From NCBI GenBank assembly GCA_029562045.1, contig JAKQWJ010000222.1, positions 1 through 8,034 of the forward strand: DNA of 8,034 nt, read 5' to 3'. The DNA is from Spirochaetota bacterium. Lineage in GTDB: Bacteria > Spirochaetota > Spirochaetia > DTKZ01. The notes under the pieces were generated by a model, which ran no database searches, was not told the origin of the DNA, and worked only from the letters and a program-made list of their open reading frames with translations. A program made the translations under genes and the position numbers. Of the stretch, positions 1 to 5,706 are shown piece after piece (the stretch's first letter is position 1; every line of letters starts with the position of its first letter).

Positions 1-645
1 GGGGAAGAGGGTGAAGGCCCCGAGACCCGCGGTCGTTTTTTCCAGCGCCGCCCCGAGGACGATATCCATCCCCGAAAAGGGCGGCGTCTCCACCAGAAGA
101 GCCTCCGGAGGCGCGTCCCCCCTGGCCCGCCGGGCCAGCTCCTCCTCCAGCATCGCCGGAACAGTCTGCAGACGCAGGAAATCGCCGAGTTTTCCGAACC
201 CGGGGCGCCGGACTCCGGCTTTCGGACGGGCCCGGAACAAACCGTCGGCGGATTCCAGTTCGCAGTGGGGCTGAAAAAGGTCCGCCGCGCTCCGGCCCAC
301 CAGAAGGCCCTCCCCGGTTTCCCGGTTGAAGATCCGGCTCTTCATATCCCGGAGGACGCTCTCCCCCGGTTCTCCCCCGGGGTAGGCCTCGGCGAGGAGG
401 ATGTAGCCCCGCAGCGGCTCAACGGCGTCGAGAAGCCCCTGGAGGCCGAAGCCCGCGGCGAGGATCCCCTCCGCTTCGCCGGAATCCTCGAACCGGTAGA
501 GATAGACACCGTTGTCCGAATGGCCTATGGTCCCGCCCCGGGATTCCACCGCCGCGGCCAGGCCCCGCTCCAGCTCCCCCAGAACGTCCGGCTCCAACCG
601 GACCAGCTGCCGGTACCCGTTCAGCTCCAGGATGAAAACCACCAT
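1..645 (-). CDS. Degenerate nucleotide-cyclase-like protein, 3' end cut by window edge
   Basis: The minus strand stays open for 215 codons from the ATG at 645 to the window edge, so the C-terminus is missing. The start lies 9 bases after the TAG of the PilZ gene, with AGGGG six bases before the ATG, so the two are probably co-transcribed and translationally coupled. The N-terminus (VVFILELNGYRQL, residues 2-14), the ESRGG turn (34-38) followed by NGVYLYRF, and a later GEGLLVGRSAADLF stretch (111-124) follow the layout of class III adenylate/guanylate cyclase domains. The metal-binding aspartates expected after the first strand and in the GD turn are absent, so I infer a non-catalytic cyclase fold, possibly a regulatory or ATPase-coupled module. 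No transmembrane helix or Walker A motif is visible in the part present. That it is a real gene is well supported by unbroken protein-like sequence; the cyclase relationship is tentative. Confidence 0.7.
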   Translation of the reverse strand, partial: MVVFILELNGYRQLVRLEPDVLGELERGLAAAVESRGGTIGHSDNGVYLYRFEDSGEAEGILAAGFGLQGLLDAVEPLRGYILLAEAYPGGEPGESVLRDMKSRIFNRETGEGLLVGRSAADLFQPHCELESADGLFRARPKAGVRRPGFGKLGDFLRLQTVPAMLEEELARRARGDAPPEALLVETPPFSGMDIVLGAALEKTTAGLGAFTLFP

Positions 646-654
646 CCCGGTCCC

Positions 655-1905
655 CTACTCCGACCATTCCTCGGAGGAGGGGTACAGGTCGATATTGTCG
701 GTGGCCCCGTACAGGAGCTCCAACAGAAACAGCCGGTCCGCCTGGGCGATGTCGAGAAACATGATGCCGATGTAGAGCCGCCCCTGATCGTTGAATTTCC
801 GCATGATCCGTCCGCCTATGGACAGGTCCCTGTTCCCGATGTGCAGGGTGAACTCCAGGTCGGCGAAGAGCAGAAAGGCCGCATCGTACTCCTGCAGCGG
901 AAGGCAGAACTGGATGCCCGAGGCGCTGATGTCGATGACCTCCGCCTTGTCGACCCGGTCCTTCACCGGCTCCCCCCTGAAATAGCCGTTGACCTTGAGG
1001 CTGTAGGCCAGGAGACGGCCGAACTGCTGCAGAAAATCCACCACCTTCTGGGAAAAACGTCGTCCCCCTTCCTTGAAGGTCACCAGATACAGGTAGCCGA
1101 TGATGTAGTTCTGGTACAGGATGGGGGAGTACAGCTCCTGCAGGATGCCTTTTTTTTCTTTCTCCCCGTTCAGCTGGACCAGGGTGTTGAGCACCGTGAA
1201 AAGCTCGACGCCCTGGTTCGTCTGGGACAGGATGAGCTCCTCCCGGGACAGAACCCGGGGCGACAGGATGAGGTCCTTCTCCGGCACCGTGGCGCTCATG
1301 CTCTGGGGGTAGAGGAAGACCTTGCCGGTATAGGCGATGAGTTTTTCCTCGAAGGTTTCGGGCCGCCTTTCCCGGAACATGATGATCTTGTTCTCCGATG
1401 AGATGCCCTGGGCCTTTTCGCGGAAAGCCGCCAGAAGTCTGGTGATTTTGGAGGCATCGAAATTGGACGTAACCACCGGTTCGTCGGTCGCGTCGCCGAG
1501 ATCGTAGCTCACGGTCTTGGGAAAGTCCAGTTCGATCCTCTGCCCCTGGATCATGAAAGTGATCCGCATATCCTCCGTCGGGGCCACCCGCTCGTAACCC
1601 CGGGACAGATCGCGGAAAATCCCCTGGGGGGAGCGCAGAACCAGAGAGGTGTCCTCCAGCGAAAGGATCTTCGTCCTGAAGGTCATCCGGGTCCCCCGGA
1701 ACTTGAAGAAAAGGTTGACCTCTTCCTCCGGGTTCGGCTGGGGCTGCCCCCCCTTGTCCAGCGTCATCAGGAGGTTTTTCCCCTCCACGGCGCCGAGACG
1801 GCAGGTGAGCCAGCGGTTGCGATACCGCATTTCCATCGGCGCCTTCATGTCCACCAGGGACGCGAGGATGAACTCTTTTTCAATGCGCGACACGGACTGT
1901 CCCAT
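655..1905 (-). CDS. PilZ-domain c-di-GMP receptor-like protein with GAF-like insert
   Basis: A 416-residue soluble protein without signal peptide. Residues about 35-130 resemble the YcgR N-terminal domain leading into a PilZ barrel: a 'P-x-x-I' segment is followed by R102-GYE-R106, a good RxxxR c-di-GMP motif. The second PilZ signature, D325-I-S-A-S-G330 (DxSxxG), lies over 200 residues later, followed by PilZ-like strands up to about residue 400. The intervening segment ends with a GAF-like pattern (about 253-304: SPILYQNYIIGYLYL then FSQKVVDFLQQFGRLLAYSL). The architecture recalls DUF1577/PilZ proteins of spirochaetes, which is recollection and not a search. Predicted role: cytoplasmic c-di-GMP receptor, perhaps acting on motility or envelope functions; partner unknown. 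The ATG at 1905 is chosen because AAGGAA lies about 10 bases upstream and the sequence before it is AT-rich and promoter-like. The cyclase-like gene follows after 9 bases. Confidence 0.85.
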   Translation of the reverse strand: MGQSVSRIEKEFILASLVDMKAPMEMRYRNRWLTCRLGAVEGKNLLMTLDKGGQPQPNPEEEVNLFFKFRGTRMTFRTKILSLEDTSLVLRSPQGIFRDLSRGYERVAPTEDMRITFMIQGQRIELDFPKTVSYDLGDATDEPVVTSNFDASKITRLLAAFREKAQGISSENKIIMFRERRPETFEEKLIAYTGKVFLYPQSMSATVPEKDLILSPRVLSREELILSQTNQGVELFTVLNTLVQLNGEKEKKGILQELYSPILYQNYIIGYLYLVTFKEGGRRFSQKVVDFLQQFGRLLAYSLKVNGYFRGEPVKDRVDKAEVIDISASGIQFCLPLQEYDAAFLLFADLEFTLHIGNRDLSIGGRIMRKFNDQGRLYIGIMFLDIAQADRLFLLELLYGATDNIDLYPSSEEWSE

Positions 1906-1915
1906 CGATACCCGT

Positions 1916-1920
1916 TCCTT
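1916..1920 (-). promoter_or_regulatory. Ribosome binding site of the PilZ gene
   Basis: AAGGA on the minus strand, 10 bases before the ATG at 1905. It supports that start and contrasts with the genes starting at 2707, 2796 and 4115, which lack such a site. Confidence 0.55.
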
Positions 1921-1921
1921 A

Positions 1922-1963
1922 AGTATGCTACCAAAGTATACGAAAAAACAAAAAAAATAACAG
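1922..1963 (-). promoter_or_regulatory. AT-rich candidate promoter of the PilZ gene
   Basis: The 73-base gap between the lipoprotein stop and the PilZ start is far richer in A/T than its surroundings. On the minus strand a T-rich tract (1960 to 1942) precedes TATACT (1940 to 1935), a good -10 box; the -35 at the expected distance is poor (CTGTTA, 1963-1958). A second candidate is CATACT (1927-1922) with TTGTTT (1951-1946) 18 bases upstream. The T-rich tract could instead serve as the U-tail of a terminator for the lipoprotein gene, but only a weak GC stem precedes it. Confidence 0.4.
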
Positions 1964-1978
1964 GTGTCGGGAGCCCAT

Positions 1979-2707
1979 TCAGAAGGGGGCGGTGTCCGGG
2001 CCGGGATCGAAGGAGCCCGGGGGAAAGGGCTCCCCGGGACGGGTCAGATCGTCCAAGTCCATCGTCAGGGCGGACACATACCAGACTCCGTCCCGCCGGT
2101 CCGCGACGATTCTCCCCCGGGCCCGACCCACGGGACCTCTGAGAAGGACGTCCGCCACGGCCGTCTCCGGGCCCCCCCGGGAGAAGCGTATCGTTCCGAT
2201 CCTGACCCCGGAGACGGCCTTCTTCCCCCCGGAAAAACCCTCCAGGCTCCGGAGCAGAAAAGGGCGGTAATCGGGGTGTATTCTCTCCTGTGGGGATATC
2301 CCCTCCCTGAGATCGGAGAAGAAAAGGCGGAAAAGCTCCCCCACCTCCCGGCTTCGGGGGTCCGTTTCCCGCCCCGTCAGAAGTTCCCCCAGGGTGAAAT
2401 CCCCGGGGGACACGAAGTTCCCCGGCGCGGAAAAGAGGGGGTCCTCCTTCCACGGGAAGGGCCGCACCGGCGGGGCCGTTCCGGAGCGCGGTTCCGCCGC
2501 CGGCGCCGCCTGACGGGGTTCCCGGGTCCGCTCCGCCGCCGGGGGAGCCGGCGCCGCCTGACGGGGTTCCCGGGCCCGTTCCGCCGCCGGAGCCGCCGGA
2601 ACGCCCTCCCCCCGGGGCATGGGGGGCTCCCCCCGGGGGATGCAGCCCGAGACCAGCAGAGCCGCGGCGAAAAAAAGCGGCGCGGGGGAAAGAATCCGGC
2701 AACCCAT
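1979..2707 (-). CDS. Lipoprotein with Pro/Ala-rich repeated linker
   Basis: A 242-residue protein of unrecognised family. The N-terminus is a lipoprotein signal: a hydrophobic stretch (residues 7-20) ending in LVSGC with the lipidated cysteine at 22. A disordered linker (about 25-85), rich in P, A, R and E, contains two copies of REPRQAAPA 16 residues apart. The folded part (about 100-220) contains GELFRLFFSDLREG, then a region ending in a small beta domain (VSGVRIGTIRF, TAVADVLLRG, ARGRIVADRRDGVWYVSAL); the last strands look like the ligand-binding or wall-anchoring sandwich seen in small periplasmic lipoproteins. The pattern of DGVWYVSAL near the end is common in NTF2-like or DUF4878-like lipoprotein domains, a weak resemblance only. 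The ATG at 2707 is the only start that keeps the signal peptide. It lies 8 bases after a near-consensus -10 box, so the mRNA is probably leaderless. Confidence 0.75.
   Translation of the reverse strand: MGCRILSPAPLFFAAALLVSGCIPRGEPPMPRGEGVPAAPAAERAREPRQAAPAPPAAERTREPRQAAPAAEPRSGTAPPVRPFPWKEDPLFSAPGNFVSPGDFTLGELLTGRETDPRSREVGELFRLFFSDLREGISPQERIHPDYRPFLLRSLEGFSGGKKAVSGVRIGTIRFSRGGPETAVADVLLRGPVGRARGRIVADRRDGVWYVSALTMDLDDLTRPGEPFPPGSFDPGPDTAPF
2500..2590 (-). repeat. 48-bp-period tandem repeat in the lipoprotein linker
   Basis: Bases 2500-2542 and 2548-2590 are 43-base copies with two differences (T/C and C/T), giving a period of 48 bases, or exactly 16 codons. They encode the duplicated AAERxREPRQAAPA linker segment. 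The in-frame period suggests expansion by slippage or unequal recombination that leaves the reading frame intact. Confidence 0.85.
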
Positions 2708-2715
2708 CGCCCCAG

Positions 2716-2744
2716 AGTGTAGCCCAGCGCCCCGGGAGAGTCAA
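2716..2744 (-). promoter_or_regulatory. Promoter of the lipoprotein gene, probably leaderless
   Basis: On the minus strand, TTGACT (2744-2739), a 17-base spacer and TACACT (2721-2716) form a strong sigma-70-type promoter. Only 8 bases separate the -10 box from the ATG at 2707, so transcription should begin within about three bases of the start codon. No purine-rich ribosome site fits in that space. Confidence 0.65.
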
Positions 2745-2760
2745 ATCCGCCCCTCCCTCC

Positions 2761-2789
2761 TTTACAGCCCCGGCGCCCGGGGCTACTAT
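2761..2789 (+). promoter_or_regulatory. Promoter of the HD gene, probably leaderless
   Basis: TTTACA (2761-2766), a 17-base spacer and TACTAT (2784-2789) precede the GTG at 2796 by exactly 6 bases, placing the expected +1 on the start codon itself. The space between is all G (2790-2795). This promoter diverges from the lipoprotein promoter, the two -35 boxes being 16 bases apart. Confidence 0.6.
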
Positions 2790-2795
2790 GGGGGG

Positions 2796-4083
2796 GTGAC
2801 GGAACGGGACCGCATTCTGCGCCACCTGAACGGTGATTTCACCGAGCCCATCCGGGATCCTTTATGGAAGCACATCTATCTGACCCCCGCCCTGATGGAG
2901 GTGGTGACCTCCCCTCCTTTCCGGAAACTGTCGGGGATCAAACAGCTGGGCACGGCGCACCTGGTCTACCCCGGGGCCACCCATACCCGATTCGTGCACA
3001 GCCTGGGTGTTTTCCATCTGGCGAAAAGGATGATACCGCCCCTCCTGGGACCCGGCAATCCCTTTTCCGTGAGCCTGGAGGGGGTGAAGGCCTTTCTCTG
3101 CGCCGCCCTGCTCCATGACGTGGGCCACTTTCCCTTCACCCACTCCCTGAAGGAACTGCCGCTGAAAAACCACGAAACCCTCACCGCGGAACTCATCCTG
3201 TCCCCCCCGCTGAAAGAGATCATCGCCCGACAGGTGGGGACGGACCCTGGTCTCGCGGCGGCCATGGTGGACGAGGAGATGGACGACGGAGGCTCCCGGG
3301 AGGTTCTCTTTTTCCGGCGTGTCCTGTCAGGGGCGCTGGACCCGGACAAACTGGACTATCTGAACCGGGACGCCTGGTTCTGCGGGGTCCCCTACGGCAT
3401 CCAGGACACCGACTTCGTCATCGAAAGGATCCGGTCCCACCCGGAGCGGGGGCCTGCCCTGGACATCTCGGGGCTTCCGGCGGTGGAAAACATCCTCTTT
3501 TCCAAGTATCTGATGTACCGTTCGGTGTACTGGCACAAAACCCTGCGGATAGCCACGGCGATGATCAAGAAGGCGGTCCACCTGGGGCTGACGGAGGGGG
3601 CCCTCGCTCCGGAGGATCTCTACGGGCTGGACGACGAGGGATTTTTTCGCGCCGTGGCGGCCCGGGATTTCCCCCCCTTCGGACTGGTCCGGCGCGTGGC
3701 GGACCGGAATCTGCTGAAAACCGCCGCCGCCGCCCCCTTCGACGAGGAGCGTTTCGGCGCTCTTCTGGATCTGAACCGGCGGGAAGAGACGGAGAGGCGT
3801 ATCCGCGGAGATCTCCCGGACATCGGGGGTCCCGGTGCGGCCGGAGGAGGTGGTCATCGACATCCCCGAGAAGATAAGCTTCGAAATCGGGTTGCCGCTG
3901 CTGGAGCCCGGCGGCGGGACCCGGGAGTACGACGAGGCGGGGTCGGTGTTTTCCCCCCCCGTGGTCCGGAACTTTTCCCGGGTCCTCCGGGTTCTTCGGA
4001 TAGCCCTTCCCCCGGAAGCGGCGGCCCGGTCGGGCGGAGGGGACGGCCTTCTGGCCCTGCTCGTCGAGACCCTGCGGCCTTGA
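2796..4083 (+). CDS. HD-domain phosphohydrolase (SAMHD1/dNTPase-like, COG1078 type), frameshifted
   Basis: Reads as an HD-superfamily phosphohydrolase of the kind related to dGTPases and SAMHD1; likely a cytoplasmic metal-dependent nucleotide hydrolase, substrate unknown. Numbering from the GTG at 2796: H68 in FVHSLG, H107-D108 in LLHDVGH, H116 in FTHS, and D182/D184 in LDPDKLDYLNRD, so the metal-binding H...HD...D set is complete. The opening FTEPIRDPLWKHI and FRKLSGIKQLG are typical. Frame 3 reads well up to the codons at 3819-3824, then turns into low-complexity Gly/Arg/Pro sequence; dropping one G from the G5 run at 3825-3829 restores a normal family C-terminus (VIDIPEKISFEI, then VVRNFSRVLRVLR) ending at the TGA 4081-4083, about 428 residues. 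As written, the product would instead run to 4118 with about 96 foreign residues. A sequencing error is the simplest explanation; slippage or real mutation remain possible. GTG is chosen because upstream sequence overlaps the lipoprotein gene. Confidence 0.85.
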
Positions 4084-4108
4084 ATCTCCCGACATTCTGT
4101 CATATCTT
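4080..4108 (+). promoter_or_regulatory. Promoter of the 4115 gene, probably leaderless
   Basis: TTGAAT (4080-4085), a 17-base spacer and TATCTT (4103-4108) lie exactly 6 bases before the ATG at 4115, the same geometry as at 2761-2796. The -35 box overlaps the TGA stop of the HD gene (4081-4083). No Shine-Dalgarno sequence is present before the ATG. Confidence 0.55.
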
Positions 4109-4114
4109 TGTTCC

Positions 4115-4573
4115 ATGAAACAATCGAAAATCATGCGCGAGCGTATCCGGCGGAGCGCCTTCCTCTTCGGCGAACTGGGCTACGAGATCACCGATGTGGA
4201 AGAGGGCGAGGGAAGCTACACCGCCGGGTTCCGCGACGAGGGGGGGTTTCAGGCGGGATTCTACATCGACGAAGACAGCAGGTTTCTGGAACTCGCCTTT
4301 TCCTTCACCCTCTCCCGCGGCATGGCCGGCTTCGTCCGATCCCGGATGGAGGAGACTCTGCGGGTCTGCTACGAATACGGGTGCTACTTTAATCTGCAAA
4401 CCTTCAAGAAAGACATCAGTCTGACGATTTTCAGCAAGATCTATTACGCCGGTCTCAACTATTTTGTGCTGAAAGAGACCCTGCGGGACTTCCGGAGCGC
4501 CGCCGAAACCCTCCGGGACCTCATCGAGATCAAGAGCGAACGCCGAAAAGGGGAGGCCCATGGAGATTCGTAA
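4115..4573 (+). CDS. Conserved-looking small protein, possible YbjN/secretion-chaperone-like fold
   Basis: A 152-residue soluble protein with no signal peptide and no recognised family. It starts with a basic helix (residues 1-22), then alternating strands (YTAGFRDEGGFQAGFYIDED, about 35-54; FLELAFSFTL, 58-67), a helix ending at C85-YEYGC90, further strands, KIYYAGLNYFVLKETL (108-123) and a charged C-terminal helix to about 145. This helix-strand-helix order with a long C-terminal helix recalls YbjN or type III chaperone-like proteins, but I cannot establish it. The 3' end overlaps the ComFB gene by 14 bases, so the two are almost certainly translated together and may work together. The ATG at 4115 sits at the predicted transcription start of its promoter. 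Confidence 0.75.
   Translation: MKQSKIMRERIRRSAFLFGELGYEITDVEEGEGSYTAGFRDEGGFQAGFYIDEDSRFLELAFSFTLSRGMAGFVRSRMEETLRVCYEYGCYFNLQTFKKDISLTIFSKIYYAGLNYFVLKETLRDFRSAAETLRDLIEIKSERRKGEAHGDS
4550..4556 (+). promoter_or_regulatory. Ribosome binding site of the ComFB gene
   Basis: GGGGAGG ends 3 bases before the ATG at 4560 and lies inside the coding region of the preceding gene. Together with the 14-base gene overlap it fixes the ComFB start and points to translational coupling. Confidence 0.65.
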
Positions 4574-5339
4574 TCTCATGGAGGACCTGGTTATCCGGAT
4601 CGTTCAGGAGACCTGCGACGATGAGGAGACCCGCCGCGGGACCGGCGGCTGTCCGGATCCGGCGAGCCGGCCGGATATAGCCTGCTACGTTCTGAACCGC
4701 ATTCCCCAGCGGTACGTCAGTTCCGGGCGCGGGGCCGCCCACGCGGAAAGGAGCTGGAACGAGAATCCCCAGCTTCTGGTGGACATAACGACCCTGGTGC
4801 ACGAGGGCATCCACCGGGTCTCCCGGGTGCGGCGCCCCTATTACGGACAGACCCCCCAGGCGGACAGCCCCGGTTCGCCGCGCCCGGACGCCCCGGGTCC
4901 GGTCTTCGTTTTTCCCGTCATCAAAGGCCGGGTGCTGGACTGCCGCACCTTCGCCCCTCTTGCCCGGGGGGCGGTGCATCTCCTGGCCGGGGGGGAAAGG
5001 GTGGCCATGATCGACCGGCGGTGGCAGAACCCCTTCGCGCTGGATCCGAAAATCGAAGGCACCTTTCTTTTTCTACCCCGCCCGCAGGAGGCGGAAGGCC
5101 CGGGGGAACGGAGGCTTTTCGATTTCGAGATCCTCGTGGAAGATCCGGACTACGAGCCCCTGCGGCACTTCTTCACCATCGCCCTGTCCGCCGGATCCCC
5201 CTGGCCCGGGCCGGAACCGGTGGAACCGCCTGCCGCCGCCCGGGCGATGCCGGATGCGGACCCGGCGGTTCGCGGAACCGTCAGGACCCGGACCGGGCCG
5301 GACTTCAAGCTCGCCGACATCTTCGCCGCCCCGAAATAG
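4560..5339 (+). CDS. ComFB-domain protein fused to a beta-sandwich-like domain
   Basis: A 259-residue cytoplasmic-looking protein. Residues 3-95 match the late-competence ComFB family pattern: NLMEDLVIRIV at the N-terminus, cysteines at 19, 31 and 42 in the usual metal-site region, D39-I followed by YVLNRIPQRYVSS (43-55), and a final helix LLVDITTLVHEGIHRV. ComFB domains have recently been reported as c-di-GMP receptors in cyanobacteria; whether this one binds a nucleotide is inference. After a short acidic/proline linker, residues 117-210 (VIKGRVLDCRT...GAVHLLAGGERVAMIDRRWQNPF...GTFLFLP) resemble a carboxypeptidase-regulatory-like beta-sandwich. A disordered linker (211-240) follows, then a positively charged tail ending DFKLADIFAAPK. 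A 28-bp repeat found elsewhere in the window lies within the linker. Typical ComFB proteins are only about 90-180 residues, so this is an extended form. It shares an operon with the 4115 gene. Confidence 0.8.
   Translation: MEIRNLMEDLVIRIVQETCDDEETRRGTGGCPDPASRPDIACYVLNRIPQRYVSSGRGAAHAERSWNENPQLLVDITTLVHEGIHRVSRVRRPYYGQTPQADSPGSPRPDAPGPVFVFPVIKGRVLDCRTFAPLARGAVHLLAGGERVAMIDRRWQNPFALDPKIEGTFLFLPRPQEAEGPGERRLFDFEILVEDPDYEPLRHFFTIALSAGSPWPGPEPVEPPAAARAMPDADPAVRGTVRTRTGPDFKLADIFAAPK
5234..5261 (+). repeat. 28-bp dispersed repeat, copy 1 (inside ComFB linker)
   Basis: Perfect 28-base match, in opposite orientation, to 6690-6717; the core reads gatgccggatgcgga and includes two GATGC units plus a GCCCGGGC palindrome. 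Identity stops abruptly at both ends. In this copy it encodes linker residues about 226-234 (AARAMPDAD). Confidence 0.85.
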
Positions 5340-5340
5340 A

Positions 5341-5410
5341 CCCGCCGGTCCGCCCACGTCCCCCTCTGAGGGACTCATGCCGGCGGGCCCCTCCGGACCC
5401 GGCGCCGGAG
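5341..5410. terminator. Hairpin-rich convergent intergenic region, possible bidirectional terminator
   Basis: Between two converging stop codons (5339 and 5415). An 8-bp stem CCCGCCGG (5341-5348)/CCGGCGGG (5380-5387) encloses a smaller stem GTCCC (5358-5362)/GGGAC (5370-5374); a second hairpin is CTCCGG (5391-5396)/CCGGAG (5405-5410). No U-run follows on either strand, so a classical intrinsic terminator is not shown. Confidence 0.35.
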
Positions 5411-5414
5411 CCTC

Positions 5415-5702
5415 TCAATAGCGCTCGGACCGGATCTGCACGTCCTGCACCCGGCCCGGCGCCTCGCTCTCCACGAAGAGCAGGACCTTCTGCATCACCG
5501 TCTCCCCGAACTGCCTGGAGTTGGATACCAGGGCCCCTCCGATCTGGGAGAAACTGAGGCTGTCCTGAAGGTCCACCTCCGCCGCGGAGATCCGGAAACG
5601 CAGGCGCAGCTTGTCCCGCAGAGAGTGGACGATCCGCCGTTTTTCCTTGATGGATCCCACATCCGGCAGTTCGATGATGAACTGGATCATGGACACGACC
5701 AT
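5415..5702 (-). CDS. DUF503 / YlxP-like small protein
   Basis: A 95-residue protein that matches the DUF503 (YlxP-like) family across its whole length: an N-terminal strand MIQFIIELPDVGS, then the family signature IKEKRRIVHSLRDKLRLRFRISAAEVD (19-44, here split by a helix), a D-to-L-S core and a final strand KVLLFVE (72-78). The function of the family is not settled; it is a ferredoxin-like fold often found beside nusA, infB and rbfA and suspected of a role linked to ribosome maturation. Here it lies outside that setting, downstream of the membrane protein gene, whose TGA (5709-5707) is 4 bases before the ATG at 5702, so it is likely translated by coupling. A second ATG (5690) begins directly before the first strand and is an alternative start. 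There is no strong ribosome binding site. Confidence 0.9.
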   Translation of the reverse strand: MVVSMIQFIIELPDVGSIKEKRRIVHSLRDKLRLRFRISAAEVDLQDSLSFSQIGGALVSNSRQFGETVMQKVLLFVESEAPGRVQDVQIRSERY

Positions 5703-5706
5703 GGCA

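Noticed and set aside
265..1401. Long plus-strand open frame of 378 codons
   Set aside because: It lies antisense to the PilZ gene and the cyclase-like gene, has biased composition and no recognisable domain; high G+C makes such shadow frames common.
1921..1941. Near-direct repeat AAGTATRC (1921-1928 and 1934-1941) as an operator
   Set aside because: Only two short AT-rich units that overlap the candidate -10 boxes; chance similarity in an AT-rich promoter is as likely.
2619..2795. Upstream ATG extension of the HD gene
   Set aside because: It would overlap the 5' end of the lipoprotein gene and the promoters, and adds a non-family N-terminus; the GTG at 2796 fits the family and the promoter.
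1845..2825. Minus-strand open frame of 326 codons overlapping the lipoprotein
   Set aside because: Gly/Pro/Arg-rich shifted-frame reading of the lipoprotein gene and both promoters; the lipoprotein frame has a lipobox and proper signal peptide.
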